Shown in pieces: positions 43,606 to 54,693 of a DNA stretch of 64,000 bases. A program made the translations under genes and the position numbers. The stretch is from Magnetococcales bacterium WMHbinv6 (GTDB taxonomy: Bacteria; Pseudomonadota; Magnetococcia; Magnetococcales; Magnetaquicoccaceae). The DNA is taken from contig PDZV01000008.1 in the NCBI GenBank assembly GCA_002753135.1, forward strand, positions 45,295 to 109,294, in the 5' to 3' direction. The number at the start of each line of letters is the position of its first letter. Within the stretch, counting starts at the first letter, position 1. The notes under the pieces were generated by a model, which was given only the letters and a program-made list of their open reading frames with translations, had not been told where the DNA came from and ran no database searches.

Positions 43606-46452
43606 GTGCAGAGGATGTCGGTGATACCCAAATTTTGGCCCAGCGGTCAAGGTGTGCTGCTTTTTTTGGCCTATTATCTGACCGGCCTCCTTGGTTTGGC
43701 AATGCACTCCTATATAGACCGCAACATTACCCTATTCTGGTTGCCTGCCGGTATTGCCGTCGCCTTTTTGTGGCGTTGGCAAACCAATCTTTGGTATGCC
43801 GTCTCATTCGCTGCATTGTTGGTCAATATGACCAATGGTTCCTCGTTTTTGCTTGCTGCCGGCATTGCTATCGGCAATACGCTCGGCCCGTTATTCTCCG
43901 TTTGGATTTTACGCAAGAGCAACTTTCGTCACAAGTTTCATTGCAGATCGGATGTGCTGTGGTTTTGTTGCGCAGCACTCTCTGGAATGACGGTTTCGGC
44001 CAGCGGCGGGGTTACTCTGTTATGGTTGCACGGTACAATCACCTCAGCAAACTATCTTGAATCCTGGTTGACCTGGTGGTTTGGGGACAGCATCGGTGTA
44101 CTGCTGGCGGCTCCTCTGCTGATGACGATTTCCCGTCAATCCCTGCAAGAGACTGTTTCTCATCGATTTGAAATAATTATATTTTTTATCATTCTTTCCT
44201 GCGTAAACTGGCTCGTGTTTTTGTCCCCCTTCAACTTAACGTTGGCATATATTCCTGTATTGCTGGTCATGTGGTCCGCGCTACGCTACGGTATTGTTGG
44301 TGCCTCAATAACCGTTCTGGCAGACTCGTCAATCGCCTTGTGGGGTACAGCAAACCATCATGGTCCTTTTCACCTGATGGGCAACAACGACCAGATTATT
44401 CTATCCATCTATGTTGTCGTCCACTCGTTGGTCGGATTGTTGGTCACCGCTTTGCATTCCGAAAACCGGAAAGCCGCCTTAGATTTGGAAGAATCCTATA
44501 AATCTCTCAGCAAAATCTCCTCCCGTCTGCCCGGCATGATCTATCAATTCCGACAACATCCTGATGGCACTTTTTCGCTGCCTTATGCGAGTGATGAGAT
44601 CATCAATCTGTTTGGGGTTGATGCCAATCAGGTCAAGGAGGATGCTTCACTGATCTTTGCCGCCATTCATCCCTCCCACCGCGCACACTGTATCGACTCC
44701 ATCCGTCAGTCAGCACAGGATCTCACCCCATGGCAACAGAAATTTTTGGTCCGTTACCGGGATGGCAGAGAGCGATGGTTGTTTGGCAATGCCATACCCG
44801 AACGGGCTGCCGATGGATCGACTTTATGGTATGGCTTTGTTACCGACATTACCGAGAGCAAACGGGCCGAGGAGGATGCAAAAAATGCAGCCAGGGAACT
44901 GAAAAAATCAAACGATTTTCTGGAACAACTCTTTGATATTCCGCATACCGGTATTGTTTTTTTCGATCGGGCGTTCAATTTTATCCGGGTCAACCACGCC
45001 TTTGCGCAGGCATGTGGTCGCCATATAGCAGATTTTCCGGGTAAAAATCATTTTGACTTGTATCCCAATCCAGACAACAGGGCCATTTTTCAGCAAGTGG
45101 TGAACAGCGGAGAAGCGGTTACCGTGGTTGCCAAACCAATCATCTTTGCTGACCATCCAGAAAAGGGAGAAACCTATTGGGATTGGAATCTTTATCCGGT
45201 CAAGGATGAGAGTGGCTTTGTCACTTATCTGATTTTTGTGGTGCGTGATGTAACTGTCAGCAAACAGGCCGAACTGGCCTTGCTGCAGGCCAAGGAACAG
45301 GCCGAAGCTGCCAGCCAGAGCAAAAGTGATTTTTTGGCAACCATGAGCCATGAAATTCGCACTCCGATGCACGCAGTCATCGGCATGGGTGATTTGCTGC
45401 TGGAAAGCAATCTCAATGAGGAACAAGAGAGATATGTACGCCGACTGCAGGAGGCTGGCACCAGCCTTTTGGAAATCATCAACCAGATTTTGGATCTCTC
45501 CAAAATCGAGGCCGGTCGTTTGCAAATTGTGCAGGAACCGGTACGGATTCGTACATTAATGCACGAGATCATGAACCTGTTTCATGCTCTGGCCATGGAA
45601 AAGGGTTTGCAGATGCAGTGCCTGATCGCAGAGGATATACCGGAGTGGCTGCTTGTTGATCGGGTACGCTTGAAACAGGTTTTGTTCAACCTTTTGGGCA
45701 ACGCCCTGAAGTTTACCATGCGGGGTGAAATCGTTCTGAGTGCCCAAATCGAGACAACAAATCCCAGGCAACTTGCAGTGCAGGTCAGGGATACGGGCAT
45801 CGGTGTGCCTCCTGAACAACTGGATACTATTTTTGAACCCTTTACCCAGGCAGATACCGGTGTAACACGTCGCTTTACCGGAACCGGCATTGGCTTGACC
45901 ATCGCTCGACAGTTGATCGAGTTGATGAGTGGATCTCTGCACGCAAGCAGTCAAGTTGGCGTTGGTAGTTGTTTTCACATTACCCTGCCCTTACAACCCT
46001 GTGCTGCAGCAAACAACGAGAACAACGAGAACAGCATGATCCGCCGAGAATCGGCGGCCAACCCTTTGCCTGTCAATATATTACTGGTGGAAGATTCTGA
46101 AGATAATCAGATTTTGATCCAGGCATTTCTGAAAAACACGCCTCACCAAATCGCCACCGTCAGCAATGGGGAGGAGGCGGTGGCCATGGTGCAGCGGCAA
46201 TCTTTTGATTTGATTTTAATGGATATGCAAATGCCGATCATGGATGGCTACACCGCCACTCGTCTCATTCGCCAGTGGGAAACAGAGTCAGCCCAGCCCT
46301 CAATCCCGATCGTCGCCTTGACAGCCCATGCCCTGGAAGGTGACCAGCAGAAGAGCCTGGATGCCGGTTGCAACCTGCACGTGACCAAACCGATCAAAAA
46401 ACAAAAATTATTGGAAGTGATTCAGCAACTCAATCACAGTTTCCCCTCTTGA
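43606..46452 (+). CDS. MASE1-PAS hybrid histidine kinase with receiver
   Basis: A 948-residue membrane hybrid kinase. The N-terminal MASE1 sensor has about eight hydrophobic helices (to about residue 285), with conserved NITLFWLPAGIAVAFL and WWFGDSIGVLL. Two PAS domains follow (about 300-420 and 445-560). HisKA has the phospho-accepting His in FLATMSHEIRTPMHAVIGMG; HATPase has NLLGNALKFT and DTGIGVPPEQ; a C-terminal receiver (about 820-945) has ILLVEDSEDNQ and LMDMQMPIMDG. GTG 43606 has GGAG six bases upstream; an ATG at 43561 without a site is the alternative. No phosphotransfer partner adjoins. Confidence 0.92.
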   Translation: MQRMSVIPKFWPSGQGVLLFLAYYLTGLLGLAMHSYIDRNITLFWLPAGIAVAFLWRWQTNLWYAVSFAALLVNMTNGSSFLLAAGIAIGNTLGPLFSVWILRKSNFRHKFHCRSDVLWFCCAALSGMTVSASGGVTLLWLHGTITSANYLESWLTWWFGDSIGVLLAAPLLMTISRQSLQETVSHRFEIIIFFIILSCVNWLVFLSPFNLTLAYIPVLLVMWSALRYGIVGASITVLADSSIALWGTANHHGPFHLMGNNDQIILSIYVVVHSLVGLLVTALHSENRKAALDLEESYKSLSKISSRLPGMIYQFRQHPDGTFSLPYASDEIINLFGVDANQVKEDASLIFAAIHPSHRAHCIDSIRQSAQDLTPWQQKFLVRYRDGRERWLFGNAIPERAADGSTLWYGFVTDITESKRAEEDAKNAARELKKSNDFLEQLFDIPHTGIVFFDRAFNFIRVNHAFAQACGRHIADFPGKNHFDLYPNPDNRAIFQQVVNSGEAVTVVAKPIIFADHPEKGETYWDWNLYPVKDESGFVTYLIFVVRDVTVSKQAELALLQAKEQAEAASQSKSDFLATMSHEIRTPMHAVIGMGDLLLESNLNEEQERYVRRLQEAGTSLLEIINQILDLSKIEAGRLQIVQEPVRIRTLMHEIMNLFHALAMEKGLQMQCLIAEDIPEWLLVDRVRLKQVLFNLLGNALKFTMRGEIVLSAQIETTNPRQLAVQVRDTGIGVPPEQLDTIFEPFTQADTGVTRRFTGTGIGLTIARQLIELMSGSLHASSQVGVGSCFHITLPLQPCAAANNENNENSMIRRESAANPLPVNILLVEDSEDNQILIQAFLKNTPHQIATVSNGEEAVAMVQRQSFDLILMDMQMPIMDGYTATRLIRQWETESAQPSIPIVALTAHALEGDQQKSLDAGCNLHVTKPIKKQKLLEVIQQLNHSFPS

Positions 46453-46797
46453 CAAAAACTCAGCCCCCCATCAACTCCGAAAAATAACTTGCAACGGGGA
46501 ATCATCACCAATCTTGCCTGCATACATTATAACACACGCAGTCTGGTATAACAGGCGGCCTAGCAAACTTGAAAATTTGATACGCATTTACAATAATGAA
46601 CTCTTTTTGCTATCCAGAATTGTACCCACAAGGCATACCGCATTGGAGCGATTCAGACTGAACCGGCTTGAAGACACCGTGTCATACCTGCGAACATGCC
46701 TGCATGACGATTGACAATGGCAACGAAAAAAATCAACAATGGGTTATCAGGTACCGATTAATCCCGTTCGGATCTGCCCAGCCAGGAGGAAGCCGCT
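46453..46797. other. Intergenic region upstream of the DUF1640 gene
   Basis: About 345 bases. A 66-codon open frame at 46514-46714 has a TTG start, no ribosome-binding site and no recognisable content, so I do not call it. I see no strong hairpin or RNA gene. Confidence 0.55.
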
Positions 46798-47094
46798 ATG
46801 AGTATTGCCACATCCTTTGACGCGATTGCCTACGCCAAGCGATTCAAAGCCGCCGGGTTCACCGAACAACAGGCCGAAGAGGTTGTGACTGCCTTGCGGG
46901 AAGTGCGCGATGCACGCCTTGAAGAATTGTCTACAAAAGGGGATTTGCACGAAGTCGAATTGAAACTTGAGGCTAAAATTGAAATCGCCAAAACCGAAAC
47001 CATCAAGTGGATGGTTGGCCTCGCCCTGGCGCAGTTGGCGATGATGGCAGGCATCTTGATGACCATGCTTCGGGTATTGCCCGGTGGACACTGA
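46798..47094 (+). CDS. DUF1640-type coiled-coil membrane-anchored small protein
   Basis: A 98-residue protein: FKAAGFTEQQAEEVVTALRE near the N-terminus, a KGDLHEVELKLEAKIE coiled coil in the middle, and one C-terminal membrane helix (about 70-92, WMVGLALAQLAMMAGILMT). This matches bacterial DUF1640/CCDC90-like proteins, which are common near mobile DNA in some genomes; function unknown. AGGAGG lies eight bases before the ATG. It stands alone between the MASE1 kinase and the insertion sequence. Confidence 0.85.
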   Translation: MSIATSFDAIAYAKRFKAAGFTEQQAEEVVTALREVRDARLEELSTKGDLHEVELKLEAKIEIAKTETIKWMVGLALAQLAMMAGILMTMLRVLPGGH

Positions 47095-47298
47095 CACCCC
47101 AACCTGCCCGACAGTCCCCTGCCTTTGCACCAGGAAGCGCACAATCGCGATGACAGGTTGCCCCTTTAGAGGGTAAATCAGCTTTAACTGCAGGCAAACT
47201 GATTGCAGGAGATGCCTCCGCGAAGCGGCAAGGGAATTTGGGCATGCCTGCAAAAGCGATGATCTTTGTGGTTTTCTTGCTGTGATTGCTGCTCTAAC

Positions 47299-49213
47299 CG
47301 GAACTTTCGGTAGAAAAAGTGCATCATGAAGTTGATTTTATTGAATAAAACAATAAAATCATTTCATGTTCTCTGGGTACAAATGCTCAGACTGTCACGC
47401 CGAGCAAGCGAAATACCTCTTGTTGCAAAGGGGTTGGCTGGGTCAGCATGGTAAAGGTTACGCCCCGTTCATCTCCCGTTTCTGGGGTGATCCAACTGCG
47501 AGCCAGCGTGCCAAGATCCTGGAGAAGGGTTTGGAAGCTGTGGAGTTGAAAACCTTTCTGGGATTGTCCTCTGCCAATTTTTGCCTTGGCCGTCTCCGAT
47601 GGTCGTGCTGGAGCAACCGGATCGATATTCTGTCCGGGGAATTCATCAGAGAACAGAAGCGGTGCCAACTTATTGCGCATTTCCCACTCAACGTAATAGG
47701 CCAGCATACAGAGAAAGATATGTGCCCGCACTCGGTCGCTCAAATGATGAAAAACAGGGCGTACATCCAAACCAGTCTTGATCGTCCGAAAAGCACGTTC
47801 AACTCGCGCCAACCCTTTGTATTGGCGCACGCTTTCCTCCGCATCCAAACGCTCTTTGGGAACGTTGGTGCGAATGACGTAAATGCCATCAAGGGCGGAT
47901 TCAGCGGCAATGCTTTCCTCGTTGCGGGAAAACATACATTGGCCATCTTTGATTTCAATATGAAAATGTTTGGCCATTTTGAATCGTCTGAGGGTACTTT
48001 CTACCCGCCGACCAATGGCACCACACTCTTTGAGTCGTCCTGCGACAATCGCTTCCTGCACTTTGCGTAGTCCGGTCTCAGTGGCTTCCAGAAGTTCTCG
48101 CCGTTTTCGGGTTCGCTCATCAGCCAAAAATGGATTGCGGCAAGCGGTCAAGCGTTCGTCCGGGTAATCTGGGGACGAAATTTCAGCAAGATTACGTTCG
48201 TCGAACAGCGAGAGCTGCAATGGCCCTTTTGCCAATTGCTTGATGGCGTCATTACGCAACGCACTGATCCAGAACAGATGATTGGGTGCCAGGTCGTTGT
48301 CAATACGAGCCTGGGTGATCATGCCCCGATCACCCACGATGATCAGATCACGGAAACCATGGCGCTCTCGCAATGCGCTGACCTGAGAGGAAAGCGCAGC
48401 AGGGTCAGCTGTGTTTCCTTCGAACACTTCCACGGCCAGTGGTCGCCCATCTCGATCGGTCAGCAACCCAAATTCGACCTGTAGTCGGTCTGAGCGATGG
48501 TCACGGCTGTAGCCATGCTTGGCCAGTGGACAACATCGTCCTTCAAGGTAAGTGGAGGTCAAATCAAACAAGACCAAAGCCCCTTCCTGCACATGACGTC
48601 TGAGCAATTTCCGTTCAATGCGCACTTGCTGCTGACACAACCAGTCCAATGCCCCGTACAACTCGTCCTTGTCCGCATCTGCCACACCAAATTCATCAGC
48701 AATGGTGTTGGTATTCCATAACCGGGCGGTCGCCAGCTTGGATGCTGGTTCCAAAATGCGGGTGGCAATCATGGCCAGAATCAAATCTCTTTGCCTGGAA
48801 CTCTGACTGGCGATAAGATTGGGCAGTCCCAGTTTTTTCATGACGCCAACGATCGCGGCGACATGGCCATGCGAGCGGGTCTTGTCTATTGACAGGCCGC
48901 CTGCGGCAGGAATAAAGCTCTGCCCCTTGATCGCGCTGCGGATAATCTCAATCACATGGTCGGGCAACGCCGACAGGTTGGACAAGGTTCTCTTCTTGAC
49001 CTTGCCATCCTCGCGATAAGATTCCCGCAGCAACACAGCGGCAGGAGAGTTTCTGTTGGGAACACGTTCTATGTACATGACTGCATTATACAGTATAATA
49101 CAATGATTGCAAACAAAAAATTTACAATTTACATGGGTACAAAATCAAGGCAAAAAATGCATTAACTGATTGTTTGTAAATGAGAAATGCTCGTTTTCTG
49201 TCCGAAAGTTCCG
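47299..49213 (-). mobile_element. IS1634-like insertion sequence, complete, with 6-bp target duplication
   Basis: A 1915-bp element bounded by imperfect terminal inverted repeats: CGGAACTTTCGG at the left end (47299-47310) and its exact complement CCGAAAGTTCCG at the right end (49202-49213), continuing with AGAAAA on both sides. It is flanked by the direct repeat TCTAAC (47293-47298 and 49214-49219). The single transposase gene is intact. Features and length match IS1634 (IS4 superfamily). The unaltered ends and target repeat indicate recent insertion. Confidence 0.92.
47387..49078 (-). CDS. IS1634-family transposase
   Basis: A 563-residue DDE transposase. The catalytic acidic residues are in LVLFDLTSTYLEG, IIVGDRGMIT and the ARVERAFRTIK motif; the last shows the Glu-x6-Lys spacing of the IS4 superfamily. 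The N-terminus (MYIERVPNRNSPAAVLLRES) is typical of IS1634 proteins. No frameshift or premature stop is seen, so the enzyme should be active. Confidence 0.95.
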   Translation of the reverse strand: MYIERVPNRNSPAAVLLRESYREDGKVKKRTLSNLSALPDHVIEIIRSAIKGQSFIPAAGGLSIDKTRSHGHVAAIVGVMKKLGLPNLIASQSSRQRDLILAMIATRILEPASKLATARLWNTNTIADEFGVADADKDELYGALDWLCQQQVRIERKLLRRHVQEGALVLFDLTSTYLEGRCCPLAKHGYSRDHRSDRLQVEFGLLTDRDGRPLAVEVFEGNTADPAALSSQVSALRERHGFRDLIIVGDRGMITQARIDNDLAPNHLFWISALRNDAIKQLAKGPLQLSLFDERNLAEISSPDYPDERLTACRNPFLADERTRKRRELLEATETGLRKVQEAIVAGRLKECGAIGRRVESTLRRFKMAKHFHIEIKDGQCMFSRNEESIAAESALDGIYVIRTNVPKERLDAEESVRQYKGLARVERAFRTIKTGLDVRPVFHHLSDRVRAHIFLCMLAYYVEWEMRNKLAPLLFSDEFPGQNIDPVAPARPSETAKAKIGRGQSQKGFQLHSFQTLLQDLGTLARSWITPETGDERGVTFTMLTQPTPLQQEVFRLLGVTV

Positions 49214-49214
49214 T

Positions 49215-49481
49215 CTAACCGATGATGAGCAGGTCGCTTACATCGTGGATTGGTGCGCCTCGACCATAAAGAGGATGGTCGTCGCACAAAGTTTGCTTTA
49301 CAAACCGATAAGCATCTATAGCATGAGTATGGGATACGTCTTTCCCAAACGCATCGGTAATAATATGAACAATCTGGACACGCAGAGGTTGTGGAAGGTC
49401 ATCGTAGACAAACACATCAGGCATTTCGCCGCGGGCGCGTTTCTGACGCTTAGAGAAAAGATCTATGACCGCCACAATCAT
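49215..49481 (-). pseudogene. Truncated AbiJ-N-terminal-like (STM4504/CBY_0614-type) gene
   Basis: An 88-codon fragment whose sequence IDLFSKRQKRARGEMPDVFV and YDDLPQPLRVQIVHIITDAF matches the N-terminal domain of STM4504/CBY_0614-type proteins, related to the AbiJ N-terminal domains of abortive-infection proteins. Normal members are about 250-300 residues or longer. The frame ends in TAG inside the IS target repeat, and I see no continuation on the other side of the element. Start is ATG 49481 or GTG 49475. The family assignment is from memory of the motif. Confidence 0.6.
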
Positions 49482-49511
49482 CCCTCAACAGCGACAGAGT
49501 CTCGATGAAAT

Positions 49512-49599
49512 TGGCGGATGGGGAGGGATTTGAACCCCCGGTGCCTTTCGACACGACGATTTTCAAGACCGTTGCCATAAGCCGCTCGGCCACCCATCC
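49512..49599 (-). tRNA. tRNA-Ser (UGA)
   Basis: An 88-base class II tRNA: acceptor stem GGATGGG/CCCATCC, discriminator G and encoded CCA; anticodon loop CTTGAAA gives UGA for UCA codons. The long variable arm and the T-loop GGTTCAAATCC are present. It lies 19 bp after serS on the same strand, so synthetase and substrate tRNA are adjacent. Confidence 0.95.
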
Positions 49600-49618
49600 G
49601 TTTTACTGCCATTCTGTG

Positions 49619-50908
<1,290 letters not shown>

Positions 50909-50913
50909 CCTGC

Positions 50914-53688
50914 CTACTCCTCTTCCATCCCCGCCTCAGGAACAGACTCCTCCGAGCCTGCCATGCCATCCCCTGACCGGGTCTCGCCCCCCTCCTCGGC
51001 ATCGGCAATCAACCGCGCCACCGAGACCAACCGTTCCCCACTGCCCACATTCAATACCTTCACCCCCTGGGCATTGCGACCCGTGAGCCGGATCGAATCG
51101 ACATCGGTACGCAAAATGGTACCCTGATCGGTGATCAACATCACCTGATCGCCCGGCCAGACCGTCAAGGCATCCACCACCGGACCGTTGCGCTCACTGG
51201 TGATGATGCCGATCACCCCCTGTGTGCCGCGCCCTTTGGTCGGAAACAACTCCTCCCCCGTCCGTTTGCCAAAACCCCGTTCGGTGACCACCAACAACTG
51301 ACAACCAGAACCCGGCAACAGCACATTCAGGGAAATCACCCGATCTTCGCCACGCAAACGCATGCCCCGCACCCCGCGGGCGACACGACCCATGCGCCGC
51401 ACCTGGTTGGTACGAAAACGAACCGCCTTGCCACCGCTGGAGAACAACATCACCCGCCCGGGCCGACCCGGCAACCCTGCGCTCTCTTCGGACTCTGCCG
51501 ACTCCTCTTCCCCGATCTCCTCTTCGATAACGATCGCTTCCTGCTCCCCTTCTGCCTCACCCTCTTCCCCGTCACCATCTGCCAGCGTGGCGGCAATCTC
51601 CTCCGGCTTCGGCATATCTTCCGGCAAAATCGGCAACAAGGCCACACCGATCAGATCATCCCCCTCGCGCAGATCCACCGCCCGCAAGCCGCTGACACGA
51701 ATATTGGCATAGGCGGCCAACAGGGTTTTTTTGATCAACCCCTGGCTGGTGGCAAAGAGCAACTCCCATTGTCCCCACTCACGCACCGGAATCGGTGCCG
51801 GGAGAATCTGCCGCACCATCTCATCCGACTCCAGAGCCAGAATATTGCCGACATGGCGTCCCCGTGCCGCCCGACTGCCGAGCGGAATATCATACACCTT
51901 CAGCTTGAACACCCGCCCCTGGTTGGTAAAACAGAGGATGGTATCGTGGGTGGAAGCGACAAAAAGCTGGGCGATAAAATCCTCCTCGCGCACATCGGTG
52001 GCACTTTTGCCCCGCCCGCCTCGCCGTTGGATGCGATACTCGACGCTCGGTTGCCGTTTGATATAGCCGGCATGGCTGACCGTGACCACCATCTCCTCTT
52101 CCGGGATCAGATCGGCGATGGAAAAATCACCCACATCATCGATAATTTCGCTGCGGCGGGAATCGGCAAAAAGGGCGCGAATCTGCAGCAACTCCTCCTT
52201 GATCACCCCCATCAACACCTCGTCCGCTGCCAGGATCGCTTTCAAGCGGGCAATTTCCTGCAGAATGGTGGCAAACTCTTCGTGAATTTTATCCTGTTCC
52301 AGACCGGTCAAACGATGCAGGCGCAGATCCAGAATGGCCTGCGCCTGCTCTTCGGTCAGGCGATAGCCTCCCTCGACAAATTGCGCCGAGGTGACGCCTT
52401 CGCTCAGGGTGCGGGCCAGCATCGCCTCCACACCACCCCGTTGCCAGATTGCTGCCAACATGGCCGCCTTGGCCTCTGCCGGCGATGGGGCCTGGCGAAT
52501 CACTTCAATAATGCGGTCAATATTGGCCAGGGCCACCGACAACCCTTCCAAAAGATGACTGCGCTCCTCCGCTTTGTTCAACTCGTAACGGGTACGCCGG
52601 GTCACCACCTCGCGACGGTGATTGATAAACTCTTCCAGAATCCGCTTCAGGTCCAAGAGCATGGGACGCCCCTGCACCAGCGCCAGGGCGTTGACCCCGA
52701 AGGTGGATTGCATCGCCGTATGTTTGTAGAGCTGATTGAGCAGCACATCGGCTTGCGTATCCCGCTTCAACTCGATGACCACCCGCATCCCTTCCCGGTC
52801 CGATTCGTCGCGCAGATCGGCAATACCGGTCACCTTTTTTTCGCGCACCAATTCGGCAATCCGCTCCACCAGACGGGCCTTGTTGACCTGAAACGGCAAC
52901 TCTTTGATGATGATCGCCTCGCGATTTTCGCGCAGTTGCTCAACCTCGGTCTTGGCGCGGATGACGACGGCACCCCGCCCGGTCAGATAGGCGCTGCGGA
53001 TACCCGCCCGGCCACAAATGGTCCCTCCGGTCGGAAAATCCGGGCCTGGCACCCAGCGCAACAGGTCGGCAACCGTCAGGGCAGGCTGATCGATCAAGGC
53101 GATGGTGGCATCGATCACTTCACCCAGATTATGGGGCGGAATGTTGGTGGCCATACCCACCGCAATACCCGCCGAACCGTTGACCAGCAGATTGGGAAAT
53201 TTGCCCGGCAATATTTTCGGCTCTTCCAAAGAGCCGTCATAGTTGGGGCCAAAATTGACCGTCTCCTTGTCGATATCGGCCAACAGTTCACCGGCCAGAC
53301 GGGTCATGCGCACTTCGGTATAGCGCATCGCCGCCGCCGAATCGCCATCCACCGAGCCGAAGTTGCCCTGCCCGTCGATCAGCAGATAGCGCATCGAAAA
53401 GGGTTGCGCCATGCGGACAATGGTATCGTAGACCGCCACATCGCCATGCGGATGATATTTACCGATCACATCACCGACGACACGCGCCGATTTTTTGTAG
53501 GCTTTGTTCCAATCGTTGCCTAGTTCGTGCATCGCAAACAACACCCGGCGATGCACCGGTTTTAAACCATCCCGCACATCGGGCAAAGCGCGTCCCACAA
53601 TCACGCTCATCGCGTAATCAAGATAGGAAGAACGCATTTCATCTTCAATGTTGACGGGAATTTGTCGGCTGATACTCAATTCGGTCAT
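50914..53688 (-). CDS. gyrA: DNA gyrase subunit A
   Basis: A 924-residue type II topoisomerase subunit that introduces negative supercoils with GyrB. The DNA-linking Tyr123 is in [11 protein letters not shown] and the wrapping motif (GyrA box) reads QRRGGRGK. The region [12 protein letters not shown] has Val84 where Escherichia coli has Ser83. The C-terminal domain contains an acidic insert ([20 protein letters not shown] region) and the protein ends in an acidic tail. AGGGA is seven bases before the ATG. It ends five bases before serS, so the two are co-transcribed. Confidence 0.98.
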   Translation of the reverse strand: MTELSISRQIPVNIEDEMRSSYLDYAMSVIVGRALPDVRDGLKPVHRRVLFAMHELGNDWNKAYKKSARVVGDVIGKYHPHGDVAVYDTIVRMAQPFSMRYLLIDGQGNFGSVDGDSAAAMRYTEVRMTRLAGELLADIDKETVNFGPNYDGSLEEPKILPGKFPNLLVNGSAGIAVGMATNIPPHNLGEVIDATIALIDQPALTVADLLRWVPGPDFPTGGTICGRAGIRSAYLTGRGAVVIRAKTEVEQLRENREAIIIKELPFQVNKARLVERIAELVREKKVTGIADLRDESDREGMRVVIELKRDTQADVLLNQLYKHTAMQSTFGVNALALVQGRPMLLDLKRILEEFINHRREVVTRRTRYELNKAEERSHLLEGLSVALANIDRIIEVIRQAPSPAEAKAAMLAAIWQRGGVEAMLARTLSEGVTSAQFVEGGYRLTEEQAQAILDLRLHRLTGLEQDKIHEEFATILQEIARLKAILAADEVLMGVIKEELLQIRALFADSRRSEIIDDVGDFSIADLIPEEEMVVTVSHAGYIKRQPSVEYRIQRRGGRGKSATDVREEDFIAQLFVASTHDTILCFTNQGRVFKLKVYDIPLGSRAARGRHVGNILALESDEMVRQILPAPIPVREWGQWELLFATSQGLIKKTLLAAYANIRVSGLRAVDLREGDDLIGVALLPILPEDMPKPEEIAATLADGDGEEGEAEGEQEAIVIEEEIGEEESAESEESAGLPGRPGRVMLFSSGGKAVRFRTNQVRRMGRVARGVRGMRLRGEDRVISLNVLLPGSGCQLLVVTERGFGKRTGEELFPTKGRGTQGVIGIITSERNGPVVDALTVWPGDQVMLITDQGTILRTDVDSIRLTGRNAQGVKVLNVGSGERLVSVARLIADAEEGGETRSGDGMAGSEESVPEAGMEEE

Positions 53689-53810
53689 GCGCGTCCCTGA
53701 CCCCCGATGGGCAACTGGCTACTCAAATCAAAAGAACGGTGCAGTCTAACAAATTTTCCCCTTCCTGCATAGGTGCGTTAACACCACAAACACGAATCCT
53801 ATATTTCCGC

Positions 53811-54293
53811 TCACCGTCCCTGCCCGCCCTGCCACGGTTGCAAAGGTTCAAAACGGTCACCATCGATGGTCAAGGGTACGGACATCCCCGGCGCGGTTTT
53901 TTCTCCCTGCAACCATCGCCAGGCCCGTCCCAGACCATCCTGTTTTTCCTGCTTTGCCCGGGGGGCAAACTGCTCTTCACAGAGGCGCAACATCACCTGG
54001 GCCGAGGCGTCGTTTTGCACCTGTGGCAGATAGCCCAACAGACACTCCTCATAGGCCATCTCTTCATCACCCGGTACTCTTTCGCTGCCATAGCGGCGCT
54101 GGCAGGCCCAGTGCAATTTTTCGGCGGCCAGGGCGCTCGGTGAAGGTTGCACCTTCTGCAGCAAGCATTCCCGATAACGTGTTTGTACCGCCTTCTCGGC
54201 GCTCTCTTGCCAACGGGATTCCTGCCCGGCGTTCACCATAATCGGCATCCAGCATAACCAGCAGACAATCAGCAATCCTGCTCTGTTCACCTC
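53811..54293 (-). CDS. Unrecognised exported Cys-containing protein
   Basis: A 160-residue protein with a signal peptide (NRAGLLIVCWLCWMPIMVNA) starting at GTG 54293, which has GGAGGG five bases upstream. The mature part has four cysteines in two repeats of a similar kind (YRECLLQKVQ with LHWACQRRY; AYEECLLGYLPQV with MLRLCEEQF), suggesting two disulfides in a duplicated helical hairpin. A longer reading from 54356 lacks a start signal. No family name recognised. It is upstream of gyrA but separated by 122 bp. Confidence 0.75.
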   Translation of the reverse strand, partial: EVNRAGLLIVCWLCWMPIMVNAGQESRWQESAEKAVQTRYRECLLQKVQPSPSALAAEKLHWACQRRYGSERVPGDEEMAYEECLLGYLPQVQNDASAQVMLRLCEEQFAPRAKQEKQDGLGRAWRWLQGEKTAPGMSVPLTIDGDRFEPLQPWQGGQGR

Positions 54294-54432
54294 TACCCTC
54301 CGTCGTTGTCGATACGCTCCCCACCTGTGGCAGGGGTTGACAGTCTTGCTGCTCACACGTTCTAATGGCGTGACGGCAGGTCGAACCGTGCCGCCATGCT
54401 ACCTTTTTTCTCCTTAACGCATGAGGACAATC

Positions 54433-54687
54433 GTGGAAAAAGTCTCCTACCTGCCCCAATGGCCGGAAAACCCGCTGACCTTAAAAATTTTCGAGCATCT
54501 GAAAAACGAATTTGAGGCCGATGGCTGCCAGGCGGTCGGCGTCCACCTGACCCCCGAACAGGCCGGTTTTTTACGCTGGGAACTGCACCAACTCTATGGT
54601 CGCGATCTGGGAGAAGATCTGCCAACCCTGTTTGGCCTGGAAGTGCTATCCCGGGATGCAGACGAACTCCGTTTCGTTGGCGCTTAA
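54433..54687 (+). CDS. Unrecognised 84-residue protein
   Basis: A small soluble protein (VEKVSYLPQWPENPLTLKIF, GRDLGEDLPTLFGLEVLSRD) with no known motif. GTG 54433 follows TGAGGACAATC, a good ribosome-binding site; the ATG at 54421 is an alternative. It is followed six bases later by the next gene, so they form a pair. Confidence 0.6.
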   Translation: MEKVSYLPQWPENPLTLKIFEHLKNEFEADGCQAVGVHLTPEQAGFLRWELHQLYGRDLGEDLPTLFGLEVLSRDADELRFVGA

Positions 54688-54693
54688 CCGACC

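Noticed and set aside
46514..46714. 66-codon open frame upstream of the DUF1640 gene
   Set aside because: TTG start, no ribosome-binding site, no recognisable motif, and composition unlike neighbouring genes.
51769..53523. 584-codon plus-strand frame opposite gyrA
   Set aside because: Antisense shadow of a fully conserved gyrA.
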